DNA of 64,000 nt, from the NCBI RefSeq assembly GCF_030433645.1, contig NZ_JAROCG010000001.1:1054001-1118000 (forward strand), read 5' to 3'. Shown piece by piece: positions 50,293 through 58,945 of this stretch. Both the position numbers and the translations under genes were made by a program. The stretch is from Arthrobacter burdickii. GTDB taxonomy: Bacteria; Actinomycetota; Actinomycetes; Actinomycetales; Micrococcaceae. Position 1 is the first letter of the stretch, and the number at the start of each line of letters is the position of its first letter. The notes below the pieces were generated by a model, which saw only the letters and a list, made by a program, of their open reading frames with translations, was not told the origin of the DNA and did no database searches.

Positions 50293-51384
50293 GTGAGCAG
50301 TAACAGCAAGGTGCGCAGCGACCCGCAGAGTGAGGCGGGCAAGAAGGCACAGGCTGCGCCCGACCCCAATGATCCTCGCAAGCCCGACGATCCGGGAGAC
50401 GTCTCGAAGCCGGCCTGGAAATACGTCTTCAAGCGGTCGCTCAACGAGTTCGGCAAGGACCAGTGCACCGATCTGGCCGCCGCGTTGACCTACTACGCGG
50501 TGCTCGCGATCTTCCCGGGCATCCTCGCCCTGCTGTCCCTCCTCGGACTGTTCGGTCAGGCCCAGGCCACCACGAACCAGGTCCTGGAGATCGTCGGCCA
50601 GTTCGCCCCGGCCGACGCCGTGAAGACGATCAAGCCGACGATCGAGGACCTCGCCTCGAACCAGGCGGCCGGGCTGACCTTCGTGATCGGCCTCCTGGGC
50701 GCCATCTGGTCGGCGTCGGGCTATGTCAATGCCTTCTCCCGCGCCATGAACCGGGTGTACGAGGTCGAGGAGGGCCGCGGGTTTTTCAAGCTGCGGCCTC
50801 AGATGCTCCTCATCACCGTCGTCGTGCTCGTGCTGATCGTGATCATGGGCCTCATGCTCGTCCTGTCGGGTCCGGTTGCCGAAGCAGTTGGGAACACCAT
50901 CGGTCTCGGTGGAACTGCGCTCACCATCTGGAACATCGCGAAGTGGCCGGTCGTCGTGTTCTTCGCGGTGCTCATGATCGCGGTGCTCTACTACGGTTCC
51001 CCGAACGTCAAGCAGCCCAAGTTCCGCTGGATGAGCCTGGGCGGCTTCATCGCCCTGCTCGTCCTGGCGATCACCACAGCGGCGTTCTCCCTCTACGTCG
51101 CCAACTTCGGCAACTACGACAAGACCTACGGCGCGATTGCCGGTGTGATCGTCCTGCTCCTCTGGATCTGGCTCGCCAACCTCTCCCTCCTGTTCGGCGT
51201 CGAGTTCGACGCCGAGATGGAGCGTGCCCGCGAACTCCAGGCCGGCATCGAGGCCGAGGACAGCATCCAGCTCCCGCCACGGGACATCAAGGCCGCCGAG
51301 AAGAAGCACGAAAAGCAGCGCAAACTCGTGAACGAGGGACGCGAGCTGCGCGAGAAGTACGGCCGGGAGGCCGCCGGACGGTAG
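50293..51384 (+). CDS. YihY/BrkB-family membrane protein
   Basis: A 363-aa protein. A charged N-terminus (about 45 residues) precedes six transmembrane helices: CTDLAAALTYYAVLAIFPGILALLSLLGLFG is the family's first signature, TFVIGLLGAIWSASGYVNAFSRAMNRVYEVEEGRGFFKLRP the second, then WMSLGGFIALLVLAITTAAFSLYVANFGNYDKTYGAIAGVIVLLLWIWLANLSLLFGVEFDAE. A charged helical tail follows. Function of the family is uncertain (not an RNase, as once thought). GTG start with GGGAGG. Confidence 0.93.
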   Translation: MSSNSKVRSDPQSEAGKKAQAAPDPNDPRKPDDPGDVSKPAWKYVFKRSLNEFGKDQCTDLAAALTYYAVLAIFPGILALLSLLGLFGQAQATTNQVLEIVGQFAPADAVKTIKPTIEDLASNQAAGLTFVIGLLGAIWSASGYVNAFSRAMNRVYEVEEGRGFFKLRPQMLLITVVVLVLIVIMGLMLVLSGPVAEAVGNTIGLGGTALTIWNIAKWPVVVFFAVLMIAVLYYGSPNVKQPKFRWMSLGGFIALLVLAITTAAFSLYVANFGNYDKTYGAIAGVIVLLLWIWLANLSLLFGVEFDAEMERARELQAGIEAEDSIQLPPRDIKAAEKKHEKQRKLVNEGRELREKYGREAAGR

Positions 51385-51403
51385 GCCCCCCTCCCGACGC
51401 ACA

Positions 51404-51435
51404 GGAGGCCCGGACGAGTCAACGGCCGGGCCTCC
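51404..51435. terminator. Terminator hairpin after the BrkB-family gene
   Basis: A perfect 10-bp GC stem (51404-51413 with 51426-51435) and 12-base loop. Confidence 0.75.
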
Positions 51436-51463
51436 CGCATGTCCGCGGTCCTAGACTGGCGGT

Positions 51464-52474
51464 ATGTCCGACACCCAGCAGGCTGACACGTCCGAGCACA
51501 GCACCAAAGGGTCCTACGTGACCTCCGGGGAGGAGTTCACCCGCGACACCCAGTACATCGAGACGAGGATCACGCGCGACGGCGCCGACGGCTACCCGGT
51601 CGAGGCCGGGCGCTACCGCCTCATCGCCGCCCGGGCCTGCCCCTGGGCCAACCGCGCCATCATCGTCCGGCGGCTCCTCGGACTCGAGGACGCCATCTCC
51701 CTCGGCACGCCGGGACCCACGCACGACAGCCGGTCCTGGACCTTCGACCTCGACCCGGGCGGACGTGACCCGGTGCTCGGCATCGAGCGGCTGCAGGAAG
51801 CGTTCTTCAAGCGCGACCCCGGCTACTCACGCGGCATCACGGTGCCGGCCCTCGTGGACATCACCACGGGTGCGGTGGTGACCAACAACTTCCCGCAGAT
51901 CACGCTCGACTTCTCCAGCGAGTGGAAGGACTTCCACCGCGAGGGTGCGCCGGACCTGTACCCGGAGGACCTCCGCGGAGAAATCGACACCGTCAACAAG
52001 CGGGTCTTCACCGAGGTGAACAACGGTGTGTACCGCTGCGGCTTCGCGGGCTCCCAGAAGGCCTACGACGCCGCCTACGACCGGCTGTTCACGGCCCTGG
52101 ACTGGCTCGAGGACCGCCTGTCCACGCAGCGGTTCCTCGTCGGGGACACCATCACGGAGGCCGACGTCCGACTGTTCACGACGCTGGTCCGCTTCGACCC
52201 CGTCTACCACGGCCACTTCAAGTGCAACCGGAACAAGCTCACCGAGATGCCTGCCCTCTGGGGGTACGCCCGGGACCTGTTCCAGACCCCCGGGTTCGGT
52301 GACACGATCGACTTCGAGCAGATCAAGAAGCACTACTACATCGTCCACGAGGACATCAATCCGACCGGGATCGTGCCCAAGGGCCCGGACCTCGCGGGGT
52401 GGACCACCGCGCACGGCCGGGACTCCCTCGGCGGGCGGCCCTTCGGCGACGGGACGCCGCCCGCGGCCGCATAG
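51464..52474 (+). CDS. Glutathionyl/mycothiol-hydroquinone reductase-like (YqjG/ECM4 family)
   Basis: A 336-aa omega-class-like S-transferase. The redox Cys59 lies in RLIAARACPWANRAIIVRRLLGLE; the C-terminal helical domain holds the marks DITTGAVVTNNFPQITLDFSSEW and RLFTTLVRFDPVYHGHFKCNRNKL. Such enzymes reduce thiol-conjugated hydroquinones. In actinobacteria mycothiol replaces glutathione, so the natural thiol is probably mycothiol (inferred). The TAGACT at 51452-51457 ends 6 nt before the ATG without a ribosome site: probably leaderless. Confidence 0.9.
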   Translation: MSDTQQADTSEHSTKGSYVTSGEEFTRDTQYIETRITRDGADGYPVEAGRYRLIAARACPWANRAIIVRRLLGLEDAISLGTPGPTHDSRSWTFDLDPGGRDPVLGIERLQEAFFKRDPGYSRGITVPALVDITTGAVVTNNFPQITLDFSSEWKDFHREGAPDLYPEDLRGEIDTVNKRVFTEVNNGVYRCGFAGSQKAYDAAYDRLFTALDWLEDRLSTQRFLVGDTITEADVRLFTTLVRFDPVYHGHFKCNRNKLTEMPALWGYARDLFQTPGFGDTIDFEQIKKHYYIVHEDINPTGIVPKGPDLAGWTTAHGRDSLGGRPFGDGTPPAAA

Positions 52475-52554
52475 CCGCGCGGGCCGCCACGGCACCCGTG
52501 GCAGCCCGGCCGCGGGACATTAGGGAACAAACTCGTTTCTTAATTGCAAGGAGC

Positions 52555-52569
52555 GTAGGCTAGCCTTAC
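52555..52569. promoter_or_regulatory. IdeR/DtxR-type iron box before the siderophore permease operon
   Basis: GTAGGCTAGCCTTAC at 52555-52569, with the same TAGGCTAGCCTTACTTC core as in front of the siderophore lipoprotein gene at 39.6 kb. About 35 bp upstream of the first permease start. Typical spacing for an iron-dependent repressor site. Confidence 0.82.
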
Positions 52570-52601
52570 TTCAGACCGATCGTCCGTCTGAGGGAGGCTT
52601 C

Positions 52602-53666
52602 ATGGCAGTCCAGGCCTCCTCCCTGCGCCCCGCTCCCGCCGGGGATTCCCGCCCCGCCGTCCGCCGGTCCTCGACGCGGCGGACCCTGGTGAAGCTCCTC
52701 ATCGCAGCGGTGGTCCTCCTCGCATGCTGCCTCGGCTCGCTCACCATCGGGGCCCGTTCCGTGGGCCTTCCGACGATGATCGACGCCATCACGGCCTTCG
52801 ATCCCTCGAACGGCGACCAGGCCGTCGTGCTCTCCCGCGTCCCCCGGACCGTCGTCGGCCTGCTCGTCGGCGCAGCGCTGGCCACCGCCGGTGCCGCCCT
52901 GCAGGGCATCGCCCGGAACCCGCTGGCGGACCCCGGCATCCTCGGCCTCAACGCCGGGGCCTCGCTCGCGGTCGTCGTTGGCATCTACCTCTTCGGGCTC
53001 AGCAGCGCCTCCGGCTACATCTGGTTCGCCTTCGCCGGTGCGGGCGCCGCGGCGCTCGCCGTGTACGCCGTGGCGAGCCTCGGCCGGGAGGGCGCGACGC
53101 CGGTGAAGCTCGCCCTCGCCGGCGCCGCGCTGGCGGCGGGACTCGGGAGCCTCACGAACGCCGTCCTCGTCTCGAGCCAGGAGACCCTCGACGCCTTCCG
53201 TTTCTGGCAGGTCGGCACACTGTCCGGCCGGGGATGGGACGTCATCGCCGCCGTGGCCCCGTTCCTCCTCGGAGGACTCGTACTGACCCTCGGAACAGGC
53301 AGGGTCCTCAACAGCCTGGCACTGGGCGACGACGTCGCGCGCGGCCTCGGCCAGAACGTGAACCTGGCGCGCGGTATCACCGCACTTGGCGTCGTGGTCC
53401 TGTGCGGCGCGGCAACGGCCGCTGCCGGGCCGGTCGCCTTCGTGGGACTCGTGATCCCGCACATGGTGCGGCTCGCCGTCGGGCCGGACTACCGCTGGAT
53501 CCTGCCGTTCTCCGCACTCCTCGGACCCGTGCTGCTGCTCGGGGCCGACATCCTCGGCCGGGTCATCCTGCCGCCGGGCGAGGTGCAGGTGGGCATCATG
53601 ACGGCAGTGGTCGGCGCCCCCTTCTTCATCTGGCTCGTGCGCCGGCGCAGGATGGCGCAGCTGTGA
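52602..53666 (+). CDS. Iron-siderophore ABC transporter permease 1 (FecCD family)
   Basis: A 354-aa permease with about ten helices. Family signs: RVPRTVVGLLVGAALATAGAALQGIARNPLADPGILGLNAGASLAVVVG, and GPVAFVGLVIPHMVRLAVGPDYRWILPFSALLGPVLLLGADILGRVI near the C-terminus. It forms the membrane channel with the next gene. First gene of a four-gene operon under an iron box; its stop overlaps the next start (GTGA). Confidence 0.94.
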   Translation: MAVQASSLRPAPAGDSRPAVRRSSTRRTLVKLLIAAVVLLACCLGSLTIGARSVGLPTMIDAITAFDPSNGDQAVVLSRVPRTVVGLLVGAALATAGAALQGIARNPLADPGILGLNAGASLAVVVGIYLFGLSSASGYIWFAFAGAGAAALAVYAVASLGREGATPVKLALAGAALAAGLGSLTNAVLVSSQETLDAFRFWQVGTLSGRGWDVIAAVAPFLLGGLVLTLGTGRVLNSLALGDDVARGLGQNVNLARGITALGVVVLCGAATAAAGPVAFVGLVIPHMVRLAVGPDYRWILPFSALLGPVLLLGADILGRVILPPGEVQVGIMTAVVGAPFFIWLVRRRRMAQL

Positions 53667-54748
53667 GCACCTCGCTCCACCGCGGTCCCGGCGTCCCCCT
53701 CCCTCCTCCGCAGTCGGTCCCGGCCCCGGCTGCCCGGCTCGCGCTCGTCCGCGCGCGTCGCCGACGCGGCAGGGCTGTCCGGATCGGTGCCGCCGCGGGC
53801 GTCGTCGTCGTGCTGTTCGCCGTCACCGTCCTGCTCGGCTCCTACACCGTGACCATCCCCGACTTCTTCCGGATCCTCGGCGGGGCCGACATCCCCGGGG
53901 CAAGCTTCATCGTCCTCGAGAACAAGCTGCCCCGCGCCGTGATCGGCGTCCTGGTCGGCCTGGCCTTCGGCGTTGCCGGCGCGGTCTTCCAGACGATGCT
54001 GCGGAACCCGCTGGCGAGTCCGGACATCATCGGCATCAGCTACGGGGCGAGCGCCTCCGCCGTCACGGCCATCGTCCTCTTCGGGGCTGCGGGCGCCGCG
54101 GTGTCGCTCTCGGCGCTCGCCGGAGCGATGGTGGTCGCCGCGGCGATCTACCTCATTGCGCGCCGCGGGGGAGTGGCCGGCTACCGGCTCATCCTCGTCG
54201 GCATCGGGTGCGCGGCGCTGATGCATGCGCTGGTGAGCTTCCTCGTCACCCGCACCGATCTCCGCACGGCGACCGAAGCGCTGCTCTGGCTCACCGGCTC
54301 GCTCAATGCGAGCAACTGGGACCGCGCCACCGTGCTGGCTGCCGCCCTCGTGGTCCTCCTGCCCGCCGCGGCCGTCCTCTCGCGCAGCCTGCAGGGCCTG
54401 GAACTGGGCGACGACGCCGCAGCCGGTCTCGGGGTACGCGTCGAGGCGTCGCGGCTGGGACTGATGTCCACCGCCGTCGCCCTCGCCGCGGTCGCCACCG
54501 CCGCCGCCGGGCCGATCGCCTCCATCGCCTTTCTGTCCGGGCCGATCGCGCGCCGGCTGCTCGGCAACCGGCCGTCGCTGACGATGGCGGCCCTCGTGGG
54601 TGCCGTCATCGTCCTCGGGGCGGACTTCGTCGCCGCCAACCTCGTTCCCGGGACGTCGCTGCCCGTCGGCGTCGTCACCGGCGCGCTCGGTGCGCCGTTC
54701 CTGCTGTGGCTGCTCGCCACGGCGAACCGATCAGGCCAGGGAGGCTGA
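53663..54748 (+). CDS. Iron-siderophore ABC transporter permease 2 (FecCD family)
   Basis: A 361-aa permease, partner of the first: KLPRAVIGVLVGLAFGVAGAVFQTMLRNPLASPDIIGISYGASASAVTAI and later GPIASIAFLSGPIARRLLG. It has a 45-residue Pro/Arg-rich N-terminal extension. GTG start at 53663 overlaps the first permease stop by 4 bases, so the subunits are translated in coupled fashion. Confidence 0.93.
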   Translation: MSTSLHRGPGVPLPPPQSVPAPAARLALVRARRRRGRAVRIGAAAGVVVVLFAVTVLLGSYTVTIPDFFRILGGADIPGASFIVLENKLPRAVIGVLVGLAFGVAGAVFQTMLRNPLASPDIIGISYGASASAVTAIVLFGAAGAAVSLSALAGAMVVAAAIYLIARRGGVAGYRLILVGIGCAALMHALVSFLVTRTDLRTATEALLWLTGSLNASNWDRATVLAAALVVLLPAAAVLSRSLQGLELGDDAAAGLGVRVEASRLGLMSTAVALAAVATAAAGPIASIAFLSGPIARRLLGNRPSLTMAALVGAVIVLGADFVAANLVPGTSLPVGVVTGALGAPFLLWLLATANRSGQGG

Positions 54749-54750
54749 GA

Positions 54751-55668
54751 ATGGCTCCGCGCCACGACCCCACAGCGGCGGACACACTGTCCGCCGAGGA
54801 GCTCACGCTCGCGTACGACGAGCGCACCGTCGTCGACGCCCTCTCCGTCGACCTGCCGCCCGGCCGGGTGACGGTGATCGTCGGCGCCAACGCGTGCGGC
54901 AAGTCGACGCTGCTGCGCGGGCTCGCACGGCTGCTCAAGCCGGCCGAGGGCACCGTGGTGCTCAACGGAGCGGACATCCAGGAGCAGTCCACGAAGGCCG
55001 TCGCACGCGTCCTCGGACTTCTCCCGCAGACGCCGGTCGCTCCGGACGGCATCAGCGTCGCCGACCTCGTGGGTCGGGGCCGGTACCCCCACCAGGGCTG
55101 GTTCCGCCAGTGGACGCCCGAGGACGACGACGCCGTGGCGAGCGCCCTCGAGGCCACCGACACGCTCGCCCTCGCCGACCGCACCGTGGACGAGCTGAGC
55201 GGCGGGCAGCGCCAGCGCGTGTGGATCGCCATGGCCCTCGCGCAGCAGACGGGGATCCTGCTGCTCGACGAGCCCACCACCTTCCTCGACGTCACGCACC
55301 AGATCGAGGTCCTCGACCTCATCACCGACCTCAACCGGCGCTCGGGCACCACCGTCGTCATGGTGCTGCACGACCTCAACCTGGCCGCGCGCTACGCCGA
55401 CCACCTGATCGCCATGCGGGACGGCCGGATCGTGGCCGAGGGGCCGCCGGCCGCCGTCGTCACCCAGGAGACGGTGTCAGGCGTGTTCGACCTGGAGTGC
55501 CGGGTCGTCGAGGACCCCGTGTCCGGCACACCCATGGTGGTTCCCATCGGCAGGTACCACGGCCCGTCGCCGGTCCACGCCCGGACGTCCCCCGCCGGCG
55601 AGCAGGGCCGGGGCTACCGACCCAATCCCCAGGACACCGTTCCGGCCCACGTGGAGGCAGCATCATGA
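54751..55668 (+). CDS. Iron-siderophore ABC transporter ATP-binding protein
   Basis: A 305-aa ATPase. Walker A GANACGKSTLLRGLARLL (note Ala-Cys in place of the usual Gly-Ala/Ser-Gly), signature LSGGQRQRVWIAMALAQQ, Walker B ILLLDEPTTFLD, and D-loop, with H-loop VLHDLNLAARYADH. The Q-loop is RVLGLLPQTPVAPDG. A short Pro-rich tail follows. It energises both permeases. ATG at 54751, two bases after the permease stop. Confidence 0.93.
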   Translation: MAPRHDPTAADTLSAEELTLAYDERTVVDALSVDLPPGRVTVIVGANACGKSTLLRGLARLLKPAEGTVVLNGADIQEQSTKAVARVLGLLPQTPVAPDGISVADLVGRGRYPHQGWFRQWTPEDDDAVASALEATDTLALADRTVDELSGGQRQRVWIAMALAQQTGILLLDEPTTFLDVTHQIEVLDLITDLNRRSGTTVVMVLHDLNLAARYADHLIAMRDGRIVAEGPPAAVVTQETVSGVFDLECRVVEDPVSGTPMVVPIGRYHGPSPVHARTSPAGEQGRGYRPNPQDTVPAHVEAAS

Positions 55669-56714
55669 CCGAAATGACCCAGCGCAGCGTGCGGCGGACC
55701 GCCGCCGACACCGAACCGATGGTGCTGGCGTTCGACGTCGTCGTCACGGCCGTGCAGGACCTCGGTGCCACCTTCCGACGCATCACCTTCGGCGGTGCGT
55801 GCCTCGAGGCGTTCGGGGTGGCCGGGGACAGCCTCGACCTCCGGATCAAGATCATCATCCCGCCGGCCGGCCGGGAGTGCCCCGACATAGCAGGCCTGAT
55901 GGAGCGCGGAAACGCAGCGAACTGGTACCAGCTGTGGCTCGGCATGGAGGCGGAGGAGCGCGGGTTCATGCGCACGTACACCGTGCGCACCGCGCGTCGC
56001 CGGGGCCCGCGGACGGAGATCGACGTCGACTTCGTCCTGCACCTCGACGACGACGGCCGCGGCGGCCCGGCGGCGGAGTGGGCCGCGGCTGCCCGGCCCG
56101 GCGACCGGGTCTGCATGATCGGCCCCAACGCGTCGGCGGCGCAATGCAGGACGGCGGGTGCGTACGGAGGCATCGAGTGGAGCCCCGGCCTCGCCCAGCA
56201 CGTCCTCCTCGCCGGAGACGAGACGGCCGTCCCGGCCATCAGCGCCATCCTCGAGGCACTCCCCGAGGACATCAGCGGCTCCGCGTTCCTCGAGGTGCCG
56301 GACGTGCAGGACGTCCAGCCGATCGCGACGCGGTCGGCGGTGACCATTAAGTGGCTGGCCCGGGCAGGGAAGGCGCACGGCGAATTGCTGGAGGCGGCCG
56401 TCCGGGACGCGGTGCGCGTGCCGGGCTGGGTGTCGCTCTCGGGCCCGGACGTCCAGGGGGGCAGGGAGCCCGAGGAGGTCGACGTCGACGGGACCATCCT
56501 CTGGGAGACCCCGCAGCTCCTCGACGCGGCCGTCGTGCAGTCGACTGTCAATCCCGGGCGACCCTCCGGCACCCAGCCCTTCTACGCGTGGATCGCCGGT
56601 GAGGCTGCCGTCGTGCGCGGGCTGCGCCGTTACCTGGTGCGGGACGTGGGTGTGGACCGGAAGCAGGTCGCCTTCATGGGCTACTGGCGCAAGGGGCGCG
56701 CGGAACTGACCTGA
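55665..56714 (+). CDS. Siderophore-interacting FAD-binding reductase (SIP family)
   Basis: A 349-aa flavin reductase. FAD-binding start FDVVVTAVQDLGATFRRITFGGACLEAFGV; RTYTVRTARRRGPRTEIDVDFVLH is the flavin-phosphate loop; GDRVCMIGPNAS and VLLAGDETAVPAISAILEALPED are the NAD(P)H side; the C-terminal AWIAGEAAVVRGLRRYLVRDVGVDRKQVAFMGYWRKG is the family end. It releases iron by reducing the ferric siderophore in the cytoplasm. ATGA overlap with the ATPase gene shows it is the last gene of the uptake operon. Confidence 0.94.
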   Translation: MTEMTQRSVRRTAADTEPMVLAFDVVVTAVQDLGATFRRITFGGACLEAFGVAGDSLDLRIKIIIPPAGRECPDIAGLMERGNAANWYQLWLGMEAEERGFMRTYTVRTARRRGPRTEIDVDFVLHLDDDGRGGPAAEWAAAARPGDRVCMIGPNASAAQCRTAGAYGGIEWSPGLAQHVLLAGDETAVPAISAILEALPEDISGSAFLEVPDVQDVQPIATRSAVTIKWLARAGKAHGELLEAAVRDAVRVPGWVSLSGPDVQGGREPEEVDVDGTILWETPQLLDAAVVQSTVNPGRPSGTQPFYAWIAGEAAVVRGLRRYLVRDVGVDRKQVAFMGYWRKGRAELT

Positions 56715-56862
56715 CGCGGCCGTCGAACCGTTCCGGACCGCTCTCCGCACTATGGCGGGCGACCTTTATCACAGTTATCCCCAAATGCGATAACGAAATT
56801 GTAACTTCGTGCGCTGTGACCTACTGTTTTAAGCAGTCAAAGCTGGATTCCAGATCCAGGTC

Positions 56863-57061
56863 CGTACGCCTAACCCTGTCAGCGGACCGCCTGAACACAC
56901 TGTGACAGGGGTGGAGGACCCACGTTCCGGCGGCCTGAGCCGCCTCGGGGTGAAGCCCTTCCATGCTAGTTCGGCCCCGCCTGCGACATTTCCGCGGTGG
57001 AGGGCCGTGCAGAGGGGCCGAGTCAACTCTTGCTCGAATCCGACAGCTAACTTCGCGGGCG
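56863..57061 (+). promoter_or_regulatory. c-di-AMP (ydaO/yuaA) riboswitch
   Basis: The leader carries, in order, GCCTAACCCTGTCAGCGGA, GGGGTGGAGGACCCACG, CTCGGGGTGAAGCC and, near the end, CGAATCCGACAGCTAACTTC followed by GCGGGCG. These are the conserved blocks of the ydaO-type c-di-AMP riboswitch, which in actinobacteria often precedes cell-wall hydrolase genes. It ends about 20 nt before the M23 peptidase start. The adjacent 56.72-56.86 kb is AT-rich promoter DNA. Confidence 0.9.
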
Positions 57062-57082
57062 TTCCAGAGAGGTAAGCAGTTG

Positions 57083-57841
57083 ATGAATACCGTTCTGCCC
57101 GAGCGCCCTCGCGCCTCCGACGATCGCGCCCTCCAGTGGGTCTCGCAGCCGACGCGCCGCGACCTCCGGCAGGAAAGAGCCGGAGGTACGACGGCGTTCG
57201 CGAGACTGCGCGGAAACGCCGCTACGGCCGGCATCGTCCTCGCCTCGGCGGGACTGCTGCTGGGTGCCGTCGCACCCTCGGCAACGACGGCGGCCACCCC
57301 TGCAGCAGGCATGCAGGCCGTCACGGCTGCTGCGGAGGCGCCGGTGACCTTCACCCTCGAGGGGGCCGGTCGGGCCGTGGAGGGTGTCGCGCCGGGCATC
57401 GCGAGTGCCCGGGCACGCTCCGCGTCACTCACTCCTGCGCTCCAGGACCGCAAGGCCTTCGGGGCTCCGGTGGACCACCCGGTCCTGGCCTCCACCTTCG
57501 GGTATCGCGTCAACCCCGTGAGCGGGGCTGCCGACGAACTCCACGAGGGCCTGGACTACTCCGGTGCCTGCGGGACGCCGGTCAAGGCAGCGGATGCCGG
57601 CACAGTCGTCGACTCCGGCTGGCATGCCTACGGCGGGGGCCAGCGCATCGTGGTCGACCACGGCGACGGGCTGAAGACCACCTACAACCACCTGAGCGCC
57701 CTCGACGTGCAGGCCGGCACCAAGGTGAAGCGCGGGGACGTCCTCGGGGCGGTCGGCAGCACGGGGAACTCCACCGGCTGCCACCTCCACTTCGAGGTGA
57801 TGGTCGACGACAAGAAGGTCGACCCGAAGCCCTGGCTGTAG
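57083..57841 (+). CDS. M23-family cell-wall endopeptidase
   Basis: A 252-aa zinc peptidase. A hydrophobic segment at about residues 46-72 anchors or exports it. The catalytic domain has ASTFGYRVNPVSGAADELHEGLDYSGACGTPVKAADAGTV with His154 and Asp158, and the HxH motif at His234/His236 (TGCHLHFEVMVDD). It cleaves peptidoglycan cross-bridges. ATG at 57083 after AGAGAGG. A c-di-AMP riboswitch upstream links its expression to osmotic or wall stress. Confidence 0.92.
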   Translation: MNTVLPERPRASDDRALQWVSQPTRRDLRQERAGGTTAFARLRGNAATAGIVLASAGLLLGAVAPSATTAATPAAGMQAVTAAAEAPVTFTLEGAGRAVEGVAPGIASARARSASLTPALQDRKAFGAPVDHPVLASTFGYRVNPVSGAADELHEGLDYSGACGTPVKAADAGTVVDSGWHAYGGGQRIVVDHGDGLKTTYNHLSALDVQAGTKVKRGDVLGAVGSTGNSTGCHLHFEVMVDDKKVDPKPWL

Positions 57842-57859
57842 CCGTCCGATCCTCCCCTG

Positions 57860-58864
57860 CTAGGGCAGCGGCTCGCTGACGACGGCCGGGTCCTTGTACC
57901 CCAGCGGCATCCGCAGACGCAGCGAATCCGGCTTCACCTCGAACGCCATATGCGTGGCCTTGCCGAGGGGATCGCCGTCGAGCTGCACCTCCAGCGGTTC
58001 GTGCAGGGTGACCTCCGCGGTGCGGCACTGGAAGTACTCCAGTGACGGGTCCTTGCCCTTGCCGCGCGTGAACAGTTTCCCGGCGACGGCGAGCCACCCG
58101 AGCTTCCCCCGGGGTGCCAGGGTCATGAGGTCCATCAGGCCGTCGTCGATCTTCGCGCCCGGGAAGATCTCGAGGCCACCCATGATCTTGCCGCAGTTGC
58201 CGCCCATCACGCTGCGCAGGCGGCGCTCGAAGGACCTGCCGCCGTCCACCGAGATGGTGGTGCGCGCCGGCCTGCCCGGGAGGTTGCGGATCCCCGCGTC
58301 GACGTAGGCCAGCCAGCCCACCTTGTCCTTCAGGTCGTCGCGCGTGTCCGACATGATGGCCGCGTCGTACCCGATACCGGCCATGACCAGGAACACGTGC
58401 GCGTCCTGCGCGCGGTCCACCGTCACGTGCACGACGTCGATGGTGCGCTCGGTCCCGCGGAAGGCGGCCTCGACGGCGGCATCCGGATCGTCGACGGCGA
58501 TGTCGAGGTTGCGGGCCAGCAGGTTGCCCGTGCCCAGCGGGACGAGTGCCATCATGGTGCCGGTCCCCGCGAGCTCCTCGGCCACGCAGCGCACCGTGCC
58601 GTCCCCGCCTGCCGCGATCACGAGGTCCACTCCGGCGTCGAGGGCCTCCTGCGCCTGGCCGTGCCCGGGGTCGTCCTCGGTGGTCTCGATAACCAGGGGA
58701 TCCTCCCAGCCCTCCTCGGCGGAGATGCGCTGGACAGCGCCCTGCACGTCGACCGTGGTGACCTTGATGGGATTGATGATGAGCGCGGCACGTCGGCTGC
58801 GCGATCCGGTGTCCGGAACCGCCGGAACCGCGTCCGGGGTCGCTTCGGGAGATGCGTCGGGCAT
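57860..58864 (-). CDS. Diacylglycerol kinase-family lipid kinase
   Basis: A 334-aa protein: RRAALIINPIKVTTVDVQGAVQRISAEEGWEDP, then the nucleotide motif VIAAGGDGTVRCVAEEL at residues 82-98 (GGDGT at 86-90) and MALVPLGTGNLLARNLDI. The C-terminal domain carries CGKIMGGLEIFPGAKIDDGLMDLMTLAPRGKLGW. It phosphorylates diacylglycerol or a sphingoid base-like lipid. It converges on the M23 peptidase gene. Confidence 0.92.
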   Translation of the reverse strand: MPDASPEATPDAVPAVPDTGSRSRRAALIINPIKVTTVDVQGAVQRISAEEGWEDPLVIETTEDDPGHGQAQEALDAGVDLVIAAGGDGTVRCVAEELAGTGTMMALVPLGTGNLLARNLDIAVDDPDAAVEAAFRGTERTIDVVHVTVDRAQDAHVFLVMAGIGYDAAIMSDTRDDLKDKVGWLAYVDAGIRNLPGRPARTTISVDGGRSFERRLRSVMGGNCGKIMGGLEIFPGAKIDDGLMDLMTLAPRGKLGWLAVAGKLFTRGKGKDPSLEYFQCRTAEVTLHEPLEVQLDGDPLGKATHMAFEVKPDSLRLRMPLGYKDPAVVSEPLP

Positions 58865-58945
58865 GATGTCCTTCGGGCGGGTGTCAACGGATGGCTCCGT
58901 CGAGCTTATCCCGGTGGCCGTCGGTGCCGAGGGTAATCTTTGACG

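Noticed and set aside
49906-51402. 498-codon minus-strand frame opposite the BrkB gene
   Set aside because: Shadow of the BrkB-family gene; no motif and no ribosome site.
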